Of a stretch of 39,339 nucleotides of DNA, positions 8,643 through 16,854 are shown piece by piece. A program made the translations under genes and the position numbers. Each line of letters opens with the position of its first letter. The stretch's first letter is position 1. The notes beneath the pieces were generated by a model that had not been told where the DNA came from, did not search any database, and was given only the letters and a program-made list of their open reading frames with translations. Location: positions 1-39,339 of the forward strand of contig JAFGFU010000031.1 in NCBI GenBank assembly GCA_016930915.1, in the 5' to 3' direction. The stretch comes from Campylobacterales bacterium (GTDB lineage: Bacteria; Campylobacterota; Campylobacteria; Campylobacterales; Sulfurospirillaceae).

Positions 8643-9092
8643 ATGATGTCTGAACTTAAAATAAAGCTTCAAGATGATCTCAAAAATGCAATGAAAAATA
8701 AAGATAATTTTATGCGTGATGCTATTCGTTTTTTAATGAGTGCACTCAAACAAATTGAAGTAGATGAACGTAAAGAACTTAGCGATGCAGATATTGTGAA
8801 GATCATTCAAAAATCGCTTAAACAGCGTGATGATGCTGCTACTGCATTTAAAGAAGCGGGGAGAGAAGATTTATATGAAAAAGAGTGTGCAGAAGCAAAA
8901 ATTCTAAAAGCATATTTACCCGAACAACTTAGCGATGAAGCGCTTAAAGCGATTATTTCTAAACATATTGAAGCGCAAGGTATTTCAAGTCTAAAAGAGA
9001 TAGGAAAATTAATGGCTGCTGTCTTGATAGAATGTGAAGGTGTCGCCGATGGAAAGAGAATCAATACTCTGGCTAAAGATCTTTTATCATAA
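8643..9092 (+). CDS. GatB/YqeY domain-containing protein
   Basis: This 149-residue protein is of YqeY type: a helical N-terminal half (LKIKLQDDLKNAMKNKDNFMRDAIRFLMSALKQIEVDERKE) and a C-terminal half with ILKAYLPEQLSDEAL and DGKRINTLAKDLL. This stand-alone version of the GatB tail domain is thought to act on tRNA or amidotransferase complexes, but the cellular role is not settled. Two ATGs in tandem (8643, 8646) follow AAGGGA. The second gives the more usual spacing. It is monocistronic, ending at a palindromic terminator. Confidence 0.9.
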   Translation: MMSELKIKLQDDLKNAMKNKDNFMRDAIRFLMSALKQIEVDERKELSDADIVKIIQKSLKQRDDAATAFKEAGREDLYEKECAEAKILKAYLPEQLSDEALKAIISKHIEAQGISSLKEIGKLMAAVLIECEGVADGKRINTLAKDLLS

Positions 9093-9093
9093 A

Positions 9094-9124
9094 TTTACAT
9101 GTAGAGAAAATCTCTACATGTAAA
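9094..9124. terminator. bidirectional terminator from two inverted palindrome copies
   Basis: TTTACATGTAGAGA (9094-9107) and TCTCTACATGTAAA (9111-9124) form a perfect 14-bp stem with an AAA loop. It lies between the convergent yqeY and ackA genes. Each arm holds TACATGTA, so two palindrome copies are nested in one hairpin. Confidence 0.75.
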
Positions 9125-9131
9125 ACATAAT

Positions 9132-10340
9132 TTAACAATGTTTTTCTATCATTTCCATTGTTTCAACAGCAATTTCTAACTCTTCGTTGGTTGGAATAAC
9201 CAATACTTTTACAGCGCTATCATCCGTGCTAATTTGTCGAATGCCTTCTGTTCGCGCTGCATTACGGATTGCATCAATTTTAATTCCAAAGTTTTCTAAG
9301 CGGCTACAAGACTCACACCGTACTTCACTATCATTTTCGCCAATACCTCCAGTGAAAATAATACAATCCACACGACCTAAAACAGCACTGTATGCACCAA
9401 TATATTTCTTCAAACGATAATTAAACATATCACGTGCCAGTTGTGCTTGTTCATTTCCTTCGTGTGCCAAGCGGCTAATTTCTCGCATATCATTACTTCC
9501 ACAAATGCCTTTTAAACCACTCTCTTTATTAAGCATACGATCTAATTCATCAAGCGTTAACCCTCGTTTACGTGCCAAATAAAACAAAATAGCTGGATCT
9601 ATATCCCCGCTACGTGTTCCCATAATGAGACCTTCAAGGGGAGTAAGTCCCATAGAAGTGTCGACACTTTTACCATTTTCAATGGCTGCAACACTGGCAC
9701 CATTACCTAAATGAAGCGTAATAGCATTGAGTGTGTTCATATCTTGTTTTAGATAGTTGGCAGCTTCCTTAACAATGTATCGATGTGAGGTTCCATGAAA
9801 ACCATAACGCCTAATTCTTAGTTCTTCATAATATTTATAGGGCAATGCATACATATAGGCATATTTGGGTAAAGTTGAATGAAAGGCTGTATCAAAAATA
9901 GCCACTTGAGGCACATTTGGACTTTGCTCTACCGAAACTTTCATCCCTGAGAGATGCCCTGGATTATGAAGTGGCGCTAGAGGAATAAGCCTCTCTATCT
10001 CCGACATAACATACTCATCTACCATAGCAGGTGCTTGAAAAGATGCACCTCCTTGTACCACACGATGCCCTATTCCATCAAGATCATTGAGATTATGAAT
10101 GACACCTGATTCAATTAAAAGCAGACTCATTTTTTTAAGTGCCTCATGATGGTCAGCAATGGGTGCTGTTTGCTCAATAAGCTGCTCGACCCCAGAAGTA
10201 TCCTTGTACTTCATTCGTGTTCGTGACATTGGCTCACTAATTTGCTCAATCAATCCACTGGCTAAAACTGAATTGTTTGCCATGTTGAAAAGTTGAAATT
10301 TAACAGAAGAACTCCCTGCGTTTAAAACTAAGATTTTCAA
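9132..10340 (-). CDS. ackA: acetate kinase
   Basis: This 402-residue, full-length cytosolic enzyme interconverts acetyl phosphate + ADP and acetate + ATP. Family motifs include MKILVLNAGSSSVKFQLF at the N terminus, GHRVVQGG, FDTAFHSTLP, RRYGFHGTSHRYI, LHLGNGASV, TPLEGLIMGTRSGDIDP, and FTGGIGEND near residue 330. The start is TTG (10338-10340) preceded by GGAG, and it overlaps the TGA of pta (AATTGA), so its translation is probably coupled to pta. Together they form the acetate/acetyl-CoA node that produces ATP or activates acetate. Confidence 0.97.
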   Translation of the reverse strand: MKILVLNAGSSSVKFQLFNMANNSVLASGLIEQISEPMSRTRMKYKDTSGVEQLIEQTAPIADHHEALKKMSLLLIESGVIHNLNDLDGIGHRVVQGGASFQAPAMVDEYVMSEIERLIPLAPLHNPGHLSGMKVSVEQSPNVPQVAIFDTAFHSTLPKYAYMYALPYKYYEELRIRRYGFHGTSHRYIVKEAANYLKQDMNTLNAITLHLGNGASVAAIENGKSVDTSMGLTPLEGLIMGTRSGDIDPAILFYLARKRGLTLDELDRMLNKESGLKGICGSNDMREISRLAHEGNEQAQLARDMFNYRLKKYIGAYSAVLGRVDCIIFTGGIGENDSEVRCESCSRLENFGIKIDAIRNAARTEGIRQISTDDSAVKVLVIPTNEELEIAVETMEMIEKHC

Positions 10341-12445
10341 TTGCTTACTCCATCGTTGGTTTGTGCTTGAATAGCAGTAATGGCTACGGTGTTGACAATA
10401 TCAGGAACTAAACATCCACGACTAAGGTCATTGACTGGTTTACGAAGACCTTGAAGCACTGGACCAATGGCAACAGCACCTGAGCTTCTTTGAACCGCTT
10501 TGTAGGTATTATTACCTGTATTTAAATCTGGAAAAATAAAGATAGTTGCTTCCCCTGCAACTTTACTATTAGGGAGTTTTGTTTTAGCAACCGTTGGATC
10601 AATGGCAGCATCATATTGAATAGGCCCTTCCACCATTAAATCAGGTCGCATTTCTTTGACAATTTTAGTGGCAAGACGAACTTTTTCAACCTCTTCTCCT
10701 TTGCCAGAATCGCCTGTTGAGTAAGAAAGCATCGCAATTTTTGGCTCAATGCCAAACATGCTTGCTGTATCTGCGGAAGAGATAGCAATTTGTGCCAATT
10801 CTTCTGCATTAGGGTCTTGATTGACGGCACAATCACCATAAACAAGCACACGAGTATCTAAACACATAAAGAAAAGGCTTGAAACGATAGAAATATTTGG
10901 TTTAGTTTTAATAATTTGAAGGGCTGGACGAATGGTCTCTTGTGTGGTATGAATCGCCCCTGAAACCATACCATCAGCATAACCCAATGCAACCATCATC
11001 GTTGCAAAATAATTGGTGAGCATCATGCTATCACGAGCTACTTCCAAAGAGAGTCCTTTGGCCTTACGCATTTCATAAAAGGAGTTCACAAAATCATCCA
11101 TTAGCGGAGACGTAGCAGGATTAATGATCGTTGCTTTGCTAATATCTAATCCTAATGAAGCACTTTTTCGAAAAACTTCTTCTGCATCGCCTAACAATAT
11201 AATATCAGCAACATTTCGACGTAATAAAATTTCTGTTGCCCGTAAGATACGCTCATCACCGCTTTCAGGAAGCACAATTTTTTTACGATTACTTCGTGCT
11301 CGCTCAAAAAGTGCGTATTCAAACATAACAGGGGTAATAGACGAATGAGATGATTCAGCATTAATCATCGTTTCAATCTCTTTGATATTCACATTAGAAG
11401 AAAAAAGTCCCATGGCTAACGCAATTTTACGTACACTTTGCGCAGTAATAGTTGCGGGGACATTTGCAACATTTACGGCAGTATGATAGGTATCTGTATC
11501 GACACTTAAAATAGGAATGGAAAAATCATTAAATCCTAAAAAAAGCTTATTAATTGCTTTATGAGGCAGCAATCCTCCTGTCAGCAAAATACCAGAAATA
11601 TTAGGATAATTTTTTGATAGTACAGCACTTAGGCACCCTAAAATTACATCAGACCTATCACCTGGAGTAATAATAAAATCACCCTCTTCAATATGTTCTA
11701 AAAAATTTTCTAGTCGCATTGCCGCAATTTTACTCTGTTTGACCACACGCCTCAAATCTTTTTCTTCACCATGAATGTGCATACATCCTAATTTTTTATG
11801 GATCTCTGCAACCGTTGGTGTGTCAAGTTCTGGCACCTCAGGCAAAAAATAGATAGGACTGTTTTGAAGGGAAATAGAAGAAGCAAGCTCTTTGAGCGCT
11901 TCTGACTCAGCTTGACCTAAACGATTGACGAATGTTGCAAAATGCTGACAGCCTGCTGTTTTAATAGCTTCTGCTTCAATATGAATTTCATCAACCACTT
12001 CCTTAACACTTTTGCCTTTACCCTTTAATACACTAATAAAAGGCGCGCTAAGGTTTTTTGCGATAGAAAGGTTAATGTCGAAATCAAGTGTATTGGAAAA
12101 AATAGATTGGTTCAATCCTTCGATCAGTACAAAATCGTATTGATTTTCTAAGGTTTTAAATTTTTCAATGAGTGTTTCTAAAACTTCATTGTATTTATTC
12201 TCTGCAATTAAGCTTTCAACCTGATGCACCGTATACCCGTATGCTTTTTCATATGGCATTTTAAGAGCATAATGTTCCAATATAAAACCAATATCTTGAT
12301 CAGATTCATTATTATCTACAATAACAGGTCTAAAAAAAGCAACTCTACCAAGACGACCTTTTAGCAACTCCATAATACCCATCGTAACAATCAGACTGCC
12401 CGCGGCTGATTCTAGCGATGAGATATATAAGCTTTTAGTTTGCAT
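10337..12445 (-). CDS. pta: phosphate acetyltransferase, long form
   Basis: About 702 residues. The start is placed at ATG 12445 because AAAGGAG lies just before it; a longer TTG frame (12472) would run through that site. The order is an N-terminal dethiobiotin-synthetase-like P-loop domain (about 1-210), a DRTGG middle domain (GDRSDVILG near 263), and the catalytic PTA domain (about 375-700). The last shows RKKIVLPESGDERILRA, SMFGIEPKIAMLSYSTGDSGKG and VAGEATIFIFPDLNTGN. It converts acetyl-CoA + phosphate to acetyl phosphate. The three-domain layout is the Escherichia coli type, where the N-terminal part is regulatory. It is upstream of and overlaps ackA. Confidence 0.97.
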   Translation of the reverse strand: MQTKSLYISSLESAAGSLIVTMGIMELLKGRLGRVAFFRPVIVDNNESDQDIGFILEHYALKMPYEKAYGYTVHQVESLIAENKYNEVLETLIEKFKTLENQYDFVLIEGLNQSIFSNTLDFDINLSIAKNLSAPFISVLKGKGKSVKEVVDEIHIEAEAIKTAGCQHFATFVNRLGQAESEALKELASSISLQNSPIYFLPEVPELDTPTVAEIHKKLGCMHIHGEEKDLRRVVKQSKIAAMRLENFLEHIEEGDFIITPGDRSDVILGCLSAVLSKNYPNISGILLTGGLLPHKAINKLFLGFNDFSIPILSVDTDTYHTAVNVANVPATITAQSVRKIALAMGLFSSNVNIKEIETMINAESSHSSITPVMFEYALFERARSNRKKIVLPESGDERILRATEILLRRNVADIILLGDAEEVFRKSASLGLDISKATIINPATSPLMDDFVNSFYEMRKAKGLSLEVARDSMMLTNYFATMMVALGYADGMVSGAIHTTQETIRPALQIIKTKPNISIVSSLFFMCLDTRVLVYGDCAVNQDPNAEELAQIAISSADTASMFGIEPKIAMLSYSTGDSGKGEEVEKVRLATKIVKEMRPDLMVEGPIQYDAAIDPTVAKTKLPNSKVAGEATIFIFPDLNTGNNTYKAVQRSSGAVAIGPVLQGLRKPVNDLSRGCLVPDIVNTVAITAIQAQTNDGVSN

Positions 12446-12547
12446 CTCGCTCCTTTGTATTAACTTCTGCAAATTCTTTCATCATACGTATAATCATTTA
12501 ACAATCATCTAATAATTACAATCTAACATAAAATATTTACATCTTTT

Positions 12548-13987
12548 TTAGATAAAACCAGGAGCATCATTGGAAAATAAAATTAAATCTCCCATATGCG
12601 TTTGTTCTGCTAAAACTTTTTGCAAAAGGGATTTATCTGCTAAAAGAATCTTCTGTGCTTTTCTTACATGTAAATCCAAAATAGATGCATTACTTTTTCC
12701 TGTAATAATCACTACATCAAAAATTTCATCTATGGTTTGCGCTAAAAGTGTATTGGCCTCTTCTGTACTTTCAACAATACCAGGTGTCACAATCACTTTA
12801 CGTCCCTTATAGCTAGAAGCTAATTGATACGAACTTAACATACCTTCTAAATTACCATTAAAACTATCGTCAATAATTAATTTTCCACCTGCTTCAATTT
12901 TTTGAAGTCGATGCTCAACGCCTTGAAGATTTTGAATGGCTTGTTTAATTTCATCTAAAGACATCCCTAATTCCCTAGCGACATGAATAGAAGCTGCTAG
13001 ATTAATAGCATTAAAATCACCCAACAGATTACATGTAAAGTGTTCTTCTACGCCATCAATGATCAGGTCAAACTCAAGCCCCTCTAGTGTAGCAACAACG
13101 TGTGTTATATCGCTACCAAAGGAGACTATCTCCAAACGTGGCTGTACATGTGCACTTTCATGCACAAACGCTTTTTGTAGTCTGTTAGAGTGAATAATTT
13201 CCATTTTCGTATTGCGAATATTCTCTAAGGTTTTAAAATACTCAATGTGCTGTTCTCCCACTCGACCTACAATGGCAATGTGAGGATTCACGAGTTTTGC
13301 GATTTCATCAATATCTCCACGAGCACGGGCACCCGCTTCTACAATATAAACTTCACAATTTTTCGGTAAATCAGTGTTAATATCTTTAATAATACCCCCT
13401 AAGGTATTTACACTGCGTGGTGTTTTGTAGACAGAAAATTTTTTAGAAAGTATTTGAGCTAGAAAATTTTTGATACTTGTTTTACCATAACTTGCGGTAA
13501 TAGCAATTACTTTTAGTTCTGGTCGGTGCATCAATGTTTGGCTTGCTTCTTTTTTATAACTTTCAAAAAGTATTTTCTCAAAAACCATACTGAGAAGTTG
13601 TGCAATCGCTAAAGGAATAATAATAATACCAAACTTTTGGCATGTATCATAAACAAAACACAAAAGATCTTGAAAAAGTGTTGCTAAAATTAAAAAAAGA
13701 AAAAATCGTTTAATACGCGCTGTCCAAACCAGTTTTTTATCATTTTTTTGGTACCAAAAAGTAAGCAACGCAATAAACACGATAGCTAAAAGATGTAAGA
13801 AGATACCTTCTAAAAGGTAATATCCTATCAAAGGAAGGAGAAAAAAATAAAGATGCCAATCGTAACGATTGTAATGAAATACCACCCGTTCCAATCGATA
13901 ATTGTACCACTGCATCGCTGTTATAAAATAATATCCTATACCCAGAAGCAAACAAATATGCACAACGCTATTGATAAATAATTCCAT
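12548..13987 (-). CDS. murF: MurF-like UDP-MurNAc-tripeptide–D-Ala-D-Ala ligase with membrane N-terminus
   Basis: This 479-residue Mur ligase makes the pentapeptide precursor of peptidoglycan. The ATP loop is ITASYGKTS (about 163-171). Central-domain motifs are VEAGARARGDIDEI, GRVGEQHIEYFKTLENI and the C-terminal GVEHRLQ...IDDSFNGN. In place of the usual soluble UDP-binding first domain, residues 1-140 look like about five hydrophobic segments (8-24, 46-60, 62-77, 93-111, 118-136). The enzyme may therefore be membrane-tethered. It is last in the minus-strand operon, 2 bases after the acylphosphatase gene. Two palindrome copies lie inside it (12666-12676, LHVR; 13029-13039, FTCN). Confidence 0.88.
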   Translation of the reverse strand: MELFINSVVHICLLLGIGYYFITAMQWYNYRLERVVFHYNRYDWHLYFFLLPLIGYYLLEGIFLHLLAIVFIALLTFWYQKNDKKLVWTARIKRFFLFLILATLFQDLLCFVYDTCQKFGIIIIPLAIAQLLSMVFEKILFESYKKEASQTLMHRPELKVIAITASYGKTSIKNFLAQILSKKFSVYKTPRSVNTLGGIIKDINTDLPKNCEVYIVEAGARARGDIDEIAKLVNPHIAIVGRVGEQHIEYFKTLENIRNTKMEIIHSNRLQKAFVHESAHVQPRLEIVSFGSDITHVVATLEGLEFDLIIDGVEEHFTCNLLGDFNAINLAASIHVARELGMSLDEIKQAIQNLQGVEHRLQKIEAGGKLIIDDSFNGNLEGMLSSYQLASSYKGRKVIVTPGIVESTEEANTLLAQTIDEIFDVVIITGKSNASILDLHVRKAQKILLADKSLLQKVLAEQTHMGDLILFSNDAPGFI

Positions 13988-13989
13988 GA

Positions 13990-14259
13990 TTATCTCTTTT
14001 CAAAATGAATAAACGAACAAGACTCTATTTTTTGACAACTCACGTCTTGCACATTTGAAAACATTGAACCATCATAGAGCTTTGAAATAAAAAATTCTAA
14101 ATCTTCTTCATAGGCCGTATTAACAACAACTTCAACGCTTCCGTCACTTAAATTTTTAACATAACCACCATAACCTAAAGTTTCTGCCATTTCCACTACA
14201 AAACGCCGATAATTAACCCCTTGAACACGCCCAGTCACAATCAATCTATAAGTATTCAA
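13990..14259 (-). CDS. acyP: acylphosphatase
   Basis: This 89-residue cytosolic enzyme of usual family length hydrolyses carboxyl-phosphate bonds. The phosphate-binding loop is GRVQGVNYRRF (about 11-21; Arg at about 19 as the catalytic arginine), and GYVKNLSDGSVEV (about 32-44) carries the catalytic Asn. The loop has Asn-Tyr where Gly-Phe/Tyr is commoner, a mild variant. It overlaps the hydrolase gene by 4 bases, which suggests co-transcription with cell-wall genes. A physiological substrate such as acetyl phosphate is possible but not shown. Confidence 0.92.
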   Translation of the reverse strand: MNTYRLIVTGRVQGVNYRRFVVEMAETLGYGGYVKNLSDGSVEVVVNTAYEEDLEFFISKLYDGSMFSNVQDVSCQKIESCSFIHFEKR

Positions 14260-14975
14260 AAGACAAACTCCATAAGCAATTTTTCAATAGTTTTCCCTTT
14301 TTTCACAAAGAAAAAATGATCTCCCTCAAAAACATTAAAATGACTGTTTGGAATCAAGGCATGAATTTTTTCACCACTGCTCAGCGGTGTAGCACAATCA
14401 TCCTTACCCCAAAAAATAAATGTTTGAGCTTTACATGTAAAGAATTTTGAGCTGAAATCTTCATTGACGACACGTTTTAAAATTTCATACATTGTTTGGC
14501 TCATTCCTTCAATATCCTTGGTTGCAAAAAAGCGATAAAACTGTTGCGGAAAGAAAGGTTTAAAGAGCTTAAAAAGAGCTATTTTCGCACGTACCTTAAA
14601 TGATTTAGGAACGACGATACCTGCACTTGAAAGCAAAACTAAAACATTAGGTTCCAAAAGTGTAGCTACTTTTCCACCAAAAGAGTGTCCAAAAACCATA
14701 ACAGGTTTTACATGTAAAGCCTCTAAAAAAGCCTCAACAATTTTTGCATACATTGCAGTATCAATCACGCTATGAAGAGGAGAACTCCCAAATCCAGGCA
14801 AATCCAAATAAAGATGTTGATACTCCATAAACGTATTGCCAAAAGCCTGTTTCATAATTTCTTTATTACTACCCCATCCATGCAAAAAAAGGATGGTTTT
14901 GGGCTGATGAAGATGAAGAATCTCATAACTGAGTGCGTAAGTATTTCCTTGAAAAACAATCTCTTTCTTAGCCAT
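14256..14975 (-). CDS. alpha/beta hydrolase
   Basis: About 239 residues from ATG 14975, which overlaps the preceding stop. An in-frame upstream ATG at 14999 exists but has no clear ribosome-binding site. The single-domain alpha/beta-hydrolase fold is shown by the oxyanion segment LFLHGWGSN, nucleophile elbow GHSFGG (about 93-98), acid in FWGKDDCATPL and histidine in EGDHFFFV. The substrate cannot be told from sequence; BioH-like or lipase/esterase roles are possible. An equivalent hydrolase sits in this operon in Campylobacter as I recall. Two exact palindromes lie in the gene (14430-14441, FTCK; 14707-14718, LHVK). Confidence 0.85.
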   Translation of the reverse strand: MAKKEIVFQGNTYALSYEILHLHQPKTILFLHGWGSNKEIMKQAFGNTFMEYQHLYLDLPGFGSSPLHSVIDTAMYAKIVEAFLEALHVKPVMVFGHSFGGKVATLLEPNVLVLLSSAGIVVPKSFKVRAKIALFKLFKPFFPQQFYRFFATKDIEGMSQTMYEILKRVVNEDFSSKFFTCKAQTFIFWGKDDCATPLSSGEKIHALIPNSHFNVFEGDHFFFVKKGKTIEKLLMEFVF

Positions 14976-15192
14976 CACTCTTCTTTTTCGTGTTGGCATA
15001 AATTTTTTCTAAAATATTGACTGCCTCACTCATTTTTTCGTATTCATCAACCGTAACCATGACCGCTTCAAAACGGTTATTCTTTACGATAACAATACGC
15101 TTGGCCTCACCCTTACTGAGACTTCCTAATACAGAACTAAAATTACGCACCATATCTGTTGCGGTCATGATTTCATTTTTGGTATAGGTCAT
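14968..15192 (-). CDS. Phd/YefM-family antitoxin-like protein without a visible toxin
   Basis: About 74 residues. The start is ATG 15192 with AAAAAAGG about 9 bases upstream, preferred over a TTG at 15213 that lies in front of that site. MTATDMVRNFSSVLGSLSKGEAKRIVIVKNNRFEAVMVTVDEYEKM matches the DNA-binding N-terminal fold of Phd/YefM antitoxins. The C-terminal toxin-neutralising tail is short and lysine-rich (EKIYANTKKKSDG). The neighbours are ddl and an alpha/beta hydrolase, with no RelE, Doc or PIN toxin. It may be a solitary regulator. A possible operator overlaps its promoter (15202-15243). Confidence 0.85.
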   Translation of the reverse strand: MTYTKNEIMTATDMVRNFSSVLGSLSKGEAKRIVIVKNNRFEAVMVTVDEYEKMSEAVNILEKIYANTKKKSDG

Positions 15193-15201
15193 ACGCGAAA
15201 A

Positions 15202-15243
15202 CCTTTTTTGCAAAATTTTATGTATTATATTATGTAAAAAAGG
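15202..15243 (-). promoter_or_regulatory. candidate promoter and operator of the Phd/YefM-like gene
   Basis: On the minus strand CCTTTTTTACA and TGCAAAAAAGG (window 15233-15243 and 15202-15212) form an inverted repeat, 11 positions with one mismatch. It flanks a TATAAT hexamer (window 15224-15229). The right arm holds the AAAAAAGG ribosome-binding site. This could be an autoregulatory operator or an RNA hairpin that hides the ribosome-binding site. Neither is shown. Confidence 0.45.
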
Positions 15244-15246
15244 CTT

Positions 15247-16281
15247 TTATTTGCCTTTGGCTGCTTGAATAGAATTAATGTATCGATATGCTTTGGTAAC
15301 AGGCGTTGTGCTCGGTAAGTAATTTGCTAATTCAGTCATAATACGATCAAAATCATCGAAAAGATAGTTTGCCATACTTCCTGGAATTGGATTAATTTCA
15401 TTGAGATAAATTTTTTCATCAATGACAAAGAAATCACAACGAATCAAAGCCCCTAGAAAAAGAGGATCATAGAGTTTCATAAACGCTTGACGAATCCCCT
15501 CTTCCACGTGTGCTCCTAAGGTTGCTTCATTCACCCTTTTTGTACGTGAAAAATCTAAATACTTTTTATCAAAATCTAAAAAGTCCTCTTTCTGAGGCTC
15601 TTCAATAATAGAAAATTTAAAGGTATCTGTTTTACACCCTGCAAGGTTATACTCTTTAACACTACATACAAAAGGCTCAATTAAAACCGTATCGTCAAAT
15701 TCAAAAGCAACATCTAAGGCATAGGCTAGTTCTTTCTCTTCTTTGACAATACCAATGCCAATAGAACTGCCCAATCGAATAGGCTTTACAATAAAAGGAT
15801 AAGCAAGAGTAATTGGCTCATTGCTTCCCTTGTGAATCACTTGGTAATCAAGTACATTTACACCCACTTCTTTAGCATAGAGTTTTGTCAAAAGCTTGTT
15901 ATAGCTGATACAACTTCCTTCAATTCGAGGTCCAATATAAGGAATAGCAAAAAACTCGAGTAAAGAACTTAACTTTCCATCTTCTCCATCGCGTCCATGC
16001 ACCAAATTAATTATAACATCAAAGCTAAGATGCTCTTCTCCCAGCATTTTTTTTGCATAAAAACCACCTTGTTTTAAATACAAAGCTTTGTCTTTTTTAT
16101 ATTCACCACTACTAAAACGTTTTGAAGTAATTTTATCGGTTGGAATGAGGTAAAAATTACGCTCATAATCACAAAAAATATAGATAATCTCCTGCTTCAA
16201 GACTTTTTTTAAAGCAATAGCACTCACAATGCTAATCTCATGTTCAAAACTTTGTGCGCCAAATAAAACGGCTATTTTCAT
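15247..16281 (-). CDS. ddl: D-alanine–D-alanine ligase
   Basis: This 344-residue ATP-grasp enzyme makes D-Ala-D-Ala for peptidoglycan precursors and so feeds MurF, encoded in the same operon. Motifs are VLFGAQSFEHEISIVSA at the N terminus, VHGRDGEDGKLSSLLEF, PFIVKPIRLGSSIGI, and the metal-binding end YLNEINPIPGSMANYLF. AAAGGA precedes the ATG. It follows ruvA by 12 bases. The length and all core motifs look normal. Confidence 0.97.
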   Translation of the reverse strand: MKIAVLFGAQSFEHEISIVSAIALKKVLKQEIIYIFCDYERNFYLIPTDKITSKRFSSGEYKKDKALYLKQGGFYAKKMLGEEHLSFDVIINLVHGRDGEDGKLSSLLEFFAIPYIGPRIEGSCISYNKLLTKLYAKEVGVNVLDYQVIHKGSNEPITLAYPFIVKPIRLGSSIGIGIVKEEKELAYALDVAFEFDDTVLIEPFVCSVKEYNLAGCKTDTFKFSIIEEPQKEDFLDFDKKYLDFSRTKRVNEATLGAHVEEGIRQAFMKLYDPLFLGALIRCDFFVIDEKIYLNEINPIPGSMANYLFDDFDRIMTELANYLPSTTPVTKAYRYINSIQAAKGK

Positions 16282-16293
16282 TTTTTTCCTTTA

Positions 16294-16854
16294 TTAACTG
16301 AGCTTTTTTAAAGCGTCTTTAATGATTGTTTGTGTATCGCTTCCTTGAATATTACTCAACACTTTTTTAATGCTCTCTTTTTTAAAGCCTAAGCTTTCAA
16401 GTGCCATAGAAGCTTCTTGAATACTGCTATTGGTATGTTCATCGTTTAAGAGTTGAAGTGAAAAGTCACTTAATTCAACCAAAATTCGCTTAGCACTCTT
16501 TGGTCCAATCCCTGGTACTTTTTGAAAAGCACCAATATTTTGACTGATCAAGGCCTGTGCAAAATCATCTGGGCTTAAGGTTGAGCATACAGCAAGAGCG
16601 GTTGAGGGGCCAATACCATTGAGTTTAATAAGGGTATCGAAGACTTTTTTTTCATTTTCATCTATAAAACCATATAAACTGTGTTGATCTTCACGAATAA
16701 TTTGACTTACATGTAAAGATATAATTTCATTTTTTGTAATTTTTGCGATACTAAAAAGCGAAACAAAAACTTTATAACTTAATCCTGAAGCTGTTTTAAT
16801 GCAAACCGACGTAACTTCTTTTTTAACAACATTTCCTTCAATTCCAACTATCAT
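16294..16854 (-). CDS. ruvA: Holliday junction DNA helicase subunit RuvA
   Basis: This 186-residue protein binds four-way junctions and loads the RuvB motor. The N-terminal OB-like domain starts MIVGIEGNVVKK. Two helix-hairpin-helix motifs follow (LNGIGPSTALAV at about 78-89 and VPGIGPKSAKRI at about 113-124), with a C-terminal RuvB-contact domain (EASMALESLGFKKESIKKVL). The start overlaps the fapA-like stop (ATGA). No ruvB or ruvC is adjacent, which is common in this phylum. One palindrome copy (16707-16717) is read as LHVS. Confidence 0.96.
   Translation of the reverse strand: MIVGIEGNVVKKEVTSVCIKTASGLSYKVFVSLFSIAKITKNEIISLHVSQIIREDQHSLYGFIDENEKKVFDTLIKLNGIGPSTALAVCSTLSPDDFAQALISQNIGAFQKVPGIGPKSAKRILVELSDFSLQLLNDEHTNSSIQEASMALESLGFKKESIKKVLSNIQGSDTQTIIKDALKKLS

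Noticed and set aside
13141-13152. TGTACATGTGCA as a further palindrome copy
   Set aside because: It shares only ACATGT with the repeat and lacks the TTA/TAA flanks.
14256-15192. Phd/YefM-like gene plus adjacent hydrolase as a toxin-antitoxin pair
   Set aside because: The neighbour has a complete alpha/beta-hydrolase triad and none of the RelE, Doc or PIN toxin features.
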